Source: an uncultured Victivallales bacterium
GTDB taxonomy: Bacteria; Verrucomicrobiota; Lentisphaeria; Oligosphaerales; JAFGRS01
Direction: 5' to 3'
DNA length: 41,074 nt
Assembly: GCA_903834675.1 (NCBI GenBank)
Contig: CAILKC010000803.1
Location: 1-41,074, forward strand
This document shows, piece by piece, positions 40,770-41,074 of this stretch. Below the pieces are notes generated by a model that worked only from the letters and a program-made list of their open reading frames with translations, ran no database searches and was not told the origin of the DNA. The first letter of the stretch is position 1, and every line of letters begins with the position of its first letter. The translations under genes were made by a program, and so were the position numbers.

Positions 40770-41074
40770 TCAGCGCCGCTCAGGCGCATCCCGTCGCCGT
40801 GGGCGGGTCTTGGCCGGGTCGCGGTAGAAGGCCGTCTGGAATAGCCCGCCAGGCGCCTCTCCAGAATCCAGTGGAGATGCGGTGGGCTCCACCGACGCGC
40901 GCCTGAGGCCAGGCGCCTCTCCAGAATCCGCTGGAAATGCGGCGGGATCCGACGCGCGCCTGAGGCCAGGCGCCTCTCCAGAATCCAGTGGAGATGCGGT
41001 GGGCTCCACCGACGCGCGCCTGAGGCCGGGCGCCTCTCCAGAATCCAGTGGAGATGCGGTGGGCTCCACCGCGC
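40770..41074 (-). CDS. C-terminal part of a repeat protein, extends beyond right edge
   Basis: The minus-strand frame is open from the window edge to the stop at 40770. It encodes three to four copies of a 20-residue unit with the core EPTASPLDSGEAPGLRRAS, then a basic tail (GGLFQTAFYRDPAKTRPRRR). The units are 60, 57 and 60 bp at DNA level, so the only indel is a codon multiple, which supports a coding repeat. Composition (Ser, Pro, Thr, Gly, Arg) suggests a disordered or surface segment. A non-coding tandem repeat cannot be excluded because no domain is visible. Confidence 0.4.
   Translation of the reverse strand, partial: AVEPTASPLDSGEAPGLRRASVEPTASPLDSGEAPGLRRASDPAAFPADSGEAPGLRRASVEPTASPLDSGEAPGGLFQTAFYRDPAKTRPRRRDAPERR
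40851..41074. repeat. Tandem repeat, about 60-bp units, four copies to the edge
   Basis: Units begin AGGCGCCTCTCCAGAATCC at 40851, 40911 and 40968, and a GGGCGCCT variant at 41028 is cut by the window edge. Unit 2 is 57 bp and the others are 60 bp. Each contains a CCAGTGGAG-type inverted motif and GGTGGGCTCCACC. The copies are contiguous, without spacers. Confidence 0.85.

Noticed and set aside
40851..41074. CRISPR array
   Set aside because: The units are contiguous without unique spacers and keep a protein reading frame; no cas genes are nearby.

Overview
The window is GC-rich chromosomal DNA. Its gene content suggests a free-living or gut-type bacterium of the PVC group (Lentisphaerota/Kiritimatiellota-like, possibly Planctomycetota). 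The clues are two very large secreted beta-helix proteins with carbohydrate-binding tails, a GHL6-type glycosidase, an alpha-L-fucosidase, CHASE2-cyclase signalling, toxin-antitoxin pairs and abundant short inverted-repeat elements between genes. The taxonomic call is inference; no rRNA or ribosomal protein gene is present.

Left part (1-9.8 kb): the 5' portion of an rmlD-like gene runs off the left edge. Next comes a 184-bp inverted-repeat element that supplies the last codons of a URO-D-family gene, which sits behind a TrpR/YerC-type regulator. Divergent from these are a response regulator and a CoaB gene whose attached CoaC domain has lost its catalytic residues. Convergent with coaB is a five-gene minus-strand operon: nitroreductase, unknown 418-aa protein, rbgA, 2-hydroxyacid dehydrogenase, and a lipoyl/E3-binding/short-chain-dehydrogenase fusion. 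The fusion is the most unusual protein in the window.

Middle (9.8-18.1 kb): a 262-bp MITE-like element with an exact 9-bp target duplication lies next to a candidate structured RNA, followed by truA, pgm, an active plus inactive ketosynthase pair, a long-form PRPP synthetase and larC.

Right-centre (18.2-34.5 kb): this is an accessory polysaccharide-related region. It has two convergent beta-helix proteins (1335 and 1173 aa), a secreted esterase, a GHL6 glycosidase, a GH29 fucosidase and a GNAT acetyltransferase, interleaved with three PIN-type toxin loci (one internally deleted) and a 270-bp nested inverted-repeat element. Together these genes could deconstruct fucose-containing or pectin-like glycans: the beta-helix proteins and esterase act outside the cytoplasm, and the fucosidase and GHL6 enzyme act inside.

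Right end (34.5-41 kb): an Mrp/NBP35 ATPase, a third MITE-like element with the same ends but a different interior, two uncharacterised overlapping genes, rlmL, a CHASE2 adenylate cyclase, tRNA-Leu(TAA) and the C-terminal end of a protein built of 20-residue repeats that continues past the right edge.

Candidates for something undescribed are the lipoyl-SDR fusion and its operon, the minus-strand RNA at 10174-10348 (every mismatch in two helices is a G-U pair on that strand only), and the set of dispersed inverted-repeat element families.
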